A stretch of DNA of 55,620 nt from Henriciella sp. Its GTDB lineage: Bacteria > Pseudomonadota > Alphaproteobacteria > Caulobacterales > Hyphomonadaceae. The stretch lies in the NCBI GenBank assembly GCA_027019605.1, contig JALUWJ010000140.1, positions 1-55,620 of the forward strand, read 5' to 3'. This document shows positions 52,721-55,620 of the stretch, piece after piece (position 1 is the first letter of the stretch; the number at the start of each line of letters is the position of its first letter). The notes beneath the pieces were generated by a model. The model saw only the letters and a program-made list of their open reading frames with translations. It had not been told where the DNA came from and searched no databases. Position numbers and translations under genes: made by a program.

Positions 52721-53637
52721 GCTTCGCGCTCCGCCCAGGTTTTCAGGATATGATGCGCAACCGCCATTGGCGGCGGCGCGTATATGTCCGGGTGCGTTCC
52801 GGCTAGCACTTGCCGGGCCTCGTCGCGCGTAATCCAACGCGCGGCTTCGAGCTCGTCTTGTTCAACCGAAACCTCCGTCGTTTGCGCTTCGAGGATAATG
52901 CCGACCATCAATGAGGATGGAAATGGCCAAGGCTGACAGAACAGGTATTCGGCGCTTGCCGGATCAGCCTTGATCCCAGCCTCTTCTTCGAGCTCACGTG
53001 CGGCGGCTTGTTCCAAAGTTTCGCCCGGCTCCACGAACCCGGCGAGGGCAGACCAGAAGCCCGCAGGCCAGCTGGCTTGGCGGCCGAGCAGGCATTTATC
53101 ATCTTTCACCGCGAGCATGATCGCGACCGGGTCGGTGCGCGGGAAATGTTCTGCCCCGCAAGACGGACAGACACGTTTCCAGCCGGCTTCTGTGACCTCG
53201 CTTTTCGCTCCGCATTTCGCGCAGAAGGGGTGATTGCGATGCCATTCCAAAAGGCTCCGCGCGGTTGACGCGAGATTGGCTTCCATCGGGCTCAAACCAC
53301 TTGCGGCGGCGCGCATATCGGTGAAATCACCAGAGCCTTGCAGCAATGATCCTTCGAGTTTGAAGGCTGGATCCATGTCGACCGCAAATATCGGAGCGCC
53401 AGCTTTATCTAGTCCAAGGAAGATTCGCTCCCCTTGCGGCGTGATTCGCTCCACTTCAGGGCCGAGCCAAACGAGGTTCTGCCCATTCGCGGCCATCAGG
53501 GGTTGGCCCTTGCGCATCAGGAAAACCAGAACATTTTCCGCGCGGATGGCATTGTCGAGCCAGGCTTCGTCTGTTCGGAAGTGAGCGGCCCGATTATTGG
53601 GGTGGCTGGCGAGGGGGATATCGTTTGAAGTCGTCAT
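52717..53637 (-). CDS. nudC: NADH pyrophosphatase (Nudix)
   Basis: 306 residues. An N-terminal domain (about 1-130) is followed by a zinc ribbon CAKC...CPSC (about 139-158). The Nudix box GFVEPGETLEQAAARELEEEAG (about 196-217) matches Gx5Ex7REUxEExG. The NudC-specific CQPWPFPSSLM (about 229-239) follows. It cleaves NADH to NMNH and AMP and removes NAD caps from RNA. Standard length. Confidence 0.93.
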   Translation of the reverse strand: MTTSNDIPLASHPNNRAAHFRTDEAWLDNAIRAENVLVFLMRKGQPLMAANGQNLVWLGPEVERITPQGERIFLGLDKAGAPIFAVDMDPAFKLEGSLLQGSGDFTDMRAAASGLSPMEANLASTARSLLEWHRNHPFCAKCGAKSEVTEAGWKRVCPSCGAEHFPRTDPVAIMLAVKDDKCLLGRQASWPAGFWSALAGFVEPGETLEQAAARELEEEAGIKADPASAEYLFCQPWPFPSSLMVGIILEAQTTEVSVEQDELEAARWITRDEARQVLAGTHPDIYAPPPMAVAHHILKTWAEREA

Positions 53638-53700
53638 AAGACTGGCTTTAGCAGCTTCACCCCCCTTGTCACGGGATGACCTTAGGGCGATATAGCCCTC

Positions 53701-53795
53701 GGAGGCTGGCGGTGGACGAACTCCTCGCCAACCGGGTCAGGTCGGGAACGAAGCAGCCCTAACGAGTTTTCCGTTCGGGTCACTGTCCAGTCTCC
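53701..53795 (+). ncRNA. ffs: Signal recognition particle RNA, small bacterial form (4.5S)
   Basis: The conserved domain IV core runs GTCAGGTC, a GGAA tetraloop, then GAAGCAGCC (about 53737-53758). The ends pair as GGAGGCTGG (53701-53709) with CCAGTCTCC (53787-53795). It forms the SRP with Ffh for co-translational membrane targeting. Just upstream of dnaX, a common alphaproteobacterial order. Ends are estimates. Confidence 0.9.
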
Positions 53796-53877
53796 ACTCT
53801 CAAGACTCTGAAGATCGAAAATCAAATGCGGATATTTGGTTGCCGCTGCCCCCGAGTCCCTGCCATAAGTTCTAAGC

Positions 53878-55620
53878 ATGAGCGAGACGCCTGAAACCCC
53901 AGAAGAAGACGAGCGCGATGACGCGACCTTCTCCATGTTTGGAGAGGCCGAGATGGGCGCGCCGCAAGATGAAGGCTATCAAGTCCTCGCCCGGAAATAC
54001 CGCCCGAGGCTGTTCTCCGATCTGATTGGTCAGGAAGCCATGGTGCGGACGCTCACCAATGCGTTCGAGACCGGACGCGTGGCACATGCATTCATGCTGA
54101 CAGGCGTACGCGGGGTCGGGAAAACGACCACCGCGCGACTCTTGGCGCGAGCGCTGAACTATACGCGCGACGGGAGCAATGAGCCGAGCATGACGCTCGA
54201 CCCGCCAGGTGATTTTTGTGCTGCGATTATGGCGGGCAACCATCCCGACGTGTTGGAACTCGACGCGGCCTCCCGAACCGGGGTCGCCGATATGCGAGAG
54301 CTGTTGGACGGGGTTCGATACGCGCCGGTCGCTTCGCGCCACAAAGTCTACATCATCGACGAAGTTCATATGCTTTCGACCGCGTCGTTCAATGCGCTGT
54401 TGAAGACATTGGAAGAACCACCGCCGCATGTGAAATTCATTTTCGCAACAACCGAAATTCGCAAAGTCCCGATCACGGTCCTGTCGCGATGTCAGCGCTT
54501 TGACCTGAAGCGTTTGGAGAGCGGTGAATTGTCAAAACACCTCGCAAAGATCGCTGAGCGCGAACAGGCGAACGTGTCTGAAGAGGGCCTCGCTTTGATC
54601 GCTCGGGCGGCAGAAGGCTCTGTACGCGACGGTCTTTCTATTCTCGACCAAGCCATCGTTCAGGCCTTGGACGGCGATCAGGTCACTGGTGCGCGTGTGC
54701 GCGACATGCTCGGCCTGGGCGATCGCTTGCGTCTGCTTGATGCTTTCGAGTTTGCGATCCAGGGCGAAGCGCAGAAAGCCGTTGAGGAAGTTGCGGATCA
54801 AGTTCGCGCCGGGGCTGATCCGCTTGTCATTCTGAAAGACATGCTCGAGATCGCGGCCGACATCGCCACGGTTCAAGCCGCCGGCAATAATTACCAATTG
54901 CCGGGTCCCGCAGATTGGACGAAGCGGACCCATGAGCTCGCGAGCGCGCTGACACCAGCTCAAGCCCAGCGAAACTGGCAAATACTACTGTCCGGCTACC
55001 GCGATACCCAAACAGCCCCTGAGGCCGATACAGCCTTGCGGATGGTCGTATTGCGTTTGGTGACGGCTGCACGGTTGCCGAGCCCAGAAGAAGCCGCACG
55101 GATGCTCAGCGGGGGAGGGGCCTCGGGCGCGCCGGGAAAGCCTGACGCCGCACCAGGATCGCCTTCGGGCGGGGCGCAATCCGTCGTGCAATTGGTCCAG
55201 CCATCCGACGCAAAGATGGCGAGCTTCCGGGATGTTTTAGACCATCTCGATACGCGCAAAGAAGCCCGGCTCTGGGGCGAAGCGCGCAAATATATTCGTG
55301 CTGAGAATTTCAAACCTGGACGCTTGGTCTGCGCAGTTGATCCGGGCGCACCGCGTGACTTGTTGCGGCGGCTGACAGATTTTCTGGAATATGAGACCGA
55401 CATGGATTGGGATGTCCTGCTCTCAGATTCCGGCGCCGAAACGCAGAAAGAGAAAGAAACCCGCGAGCGCAAGGAAGTGCTCGAGGCTGCCGCTCAGCAT
55501 CCCGATATTGCAGCGGCCTTGGCGGCCATCCCAGGCGCAGAAGTTGTCGATGTCGAGAACAGTGCGCCTCTTGATCCAGCGACCCTCACAGACAATGTCG
55601 TGCCACTGAAGCGAACTTCC
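53878..55620 (+). CDS. dnaX: DNA polymerase III subunit gamma/tau, 3'-truncated by window end
   Basis: 581 codons visible, no stop in the window. The clamp-loader AAA+ core has VLARKYRPRLFSDLIGQ, Walker A GVRGVGKTT (about 78-86), Walker B VYIIDEVHML (about 157-166), sensor/arginine-finger region ATTEIRKVPITVLSRCQRF, and PEAAR-like domain II-III. An acidic N-terminal extension of about 35 residues precedes the core. The four zinc-binding cysteines common in other bacteria are missing, as in alphaproteobacteria. It loads the beta clamp for replication. A later frameshift product cannot be judged. Confidence 0.95.
   Translation, partial: MSETPETPEEDERDDATFSMFGEAEMGAPQDEGYQVLARKYRPRLFSDLIGQEAMVRTLTNAFETGRVAHAFMLTGVRGVGKTTTARLLARALNYTRDGSNEPSMTLDPPGDFCAAIMAGNHPDVLELDAASRTGVADMRELLDGVRYAPVASRHKVYIIDEVHMLSTASFNALLKTLEEPPPHVKFIFATTEIRKVPITVLSRCQRFDLKRLESGELSKHLAKIAEREQANVSEEGLALIARAAEGSVRDGLSILDQAIVQALDGDQVTGARVRDMLGLGDRLRLLDAFEFAIQGEAQKAVEEVADQVRAGADPLVILKDMLEIAADIATVQAAGNNYQLPGPADWTKRTHELASALTPAQAQRNWQILLSGYRDTQTAPEADTALRMVVLRLVTAARLPSPEEAARMLSGGGASGAPGKPDAAPGSPSGGAQSVVQLVQPSDAKMASFRDVLDHLDTRKEARLWGEARKYIRAENFKPGRLVCAVDPGAPRDLLRRLTDFLEYETDMDWDVLLSDSGAETQKEKETRERKEVLEAAAQHPDIAAALAAIPGAEVVDVENSAPLDPATLTDNVVPLKRTS

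Overview
The window reads as chromosome of a marine-type alphaproteobacterium, plausibly of the Hyphomonadaceae/Maricaulales group. The grounds are a circularly permuted tmRNA gene whose tag begins ANDNFAE, an alpha-type SspB adaptor, a small SRP RNA directly upstream of dnaX, a DnaX lacking the usual zinc cysteines, and a TonB receptor with a TonB-box leader. The family assignment is inference from gene content; no 16S or other strong taxonomic marker is present.

Layout. 1-2.0 kb: tail of an IS3-family transposase, two VOC (glyoxalase-fold) genes and a divergent MarR regulator with a palindromic operator. 2.0-4.3 kb: two exported proteins of unknown function. 4.4-16 kb: a bidirectional stress and homeostasis island. 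Leftward it runs small ORF, groEL (no groES), coaA, terC, zntB-like, mscS-like, with abutting or ATGA-overlapping ends. Rightward it runs LysR, a PAS-like protein, hsp20, a CBS protein, a LapA-domain protein and a TauE/SafE permease. 16-19.7 kb: small orphan genes, including a PilZ protein and a lone Flp-type pilin. 19.7-23.5 kb: remnant of a conjugative or mobilizable element (DUF2840, a small coupled ORF, a VirD2-like/DUF3363 relaxase, phased repeats that look like an oriT or operator, a ribbon-helix-helix protein, an AlpA-like regulator), followed by an AT-rich stretch with a tRNA-3'-end-like sequence.

24.2-39.6 kb is the most notable part: a catabolic regulon of unrecognised substrate. 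It contains a TonB-dependent receptor, an SSS symporter, a HisD/HpsN-like dehydrogenase, a LacI-family regulator, a MetE-like protein, an HpcH/HpaI aldolase, an amidohydrolase, an SDR, a double-cupin protein, an alpha/beta hydrolase and three double-SnoaL proteins. Five near-identical 16-bp palindromes (consensus TTGCATTCGAATGCAA or TTGACTTCGAATGCAA) and one weaker copy sit upstream of its transcription units, which strongly suggests one LacI-controlled system. The inferred logic is outer-membrane uptake, inner-membrane Na+ symport, oxidation, hydrolysis, then aldol cleavage.

39.7-55.6 kb returns to core or ordinary genes: an epimerase, an IS110 N-terminal remnant, ytoQ-like, hemH, a RusA-like nuclease, HxlR/MAPEG, a Sel1-repeat protein, a PaaI-type thioesterase, sspB, ssrA (tmRNA), a lipoprotein, a DUF885 peptidase, LysR/AhpD-like/DoxX/YHS genes, an outer-membrane barrel, nudC, ffs, and dnaX, which runs off the window end.
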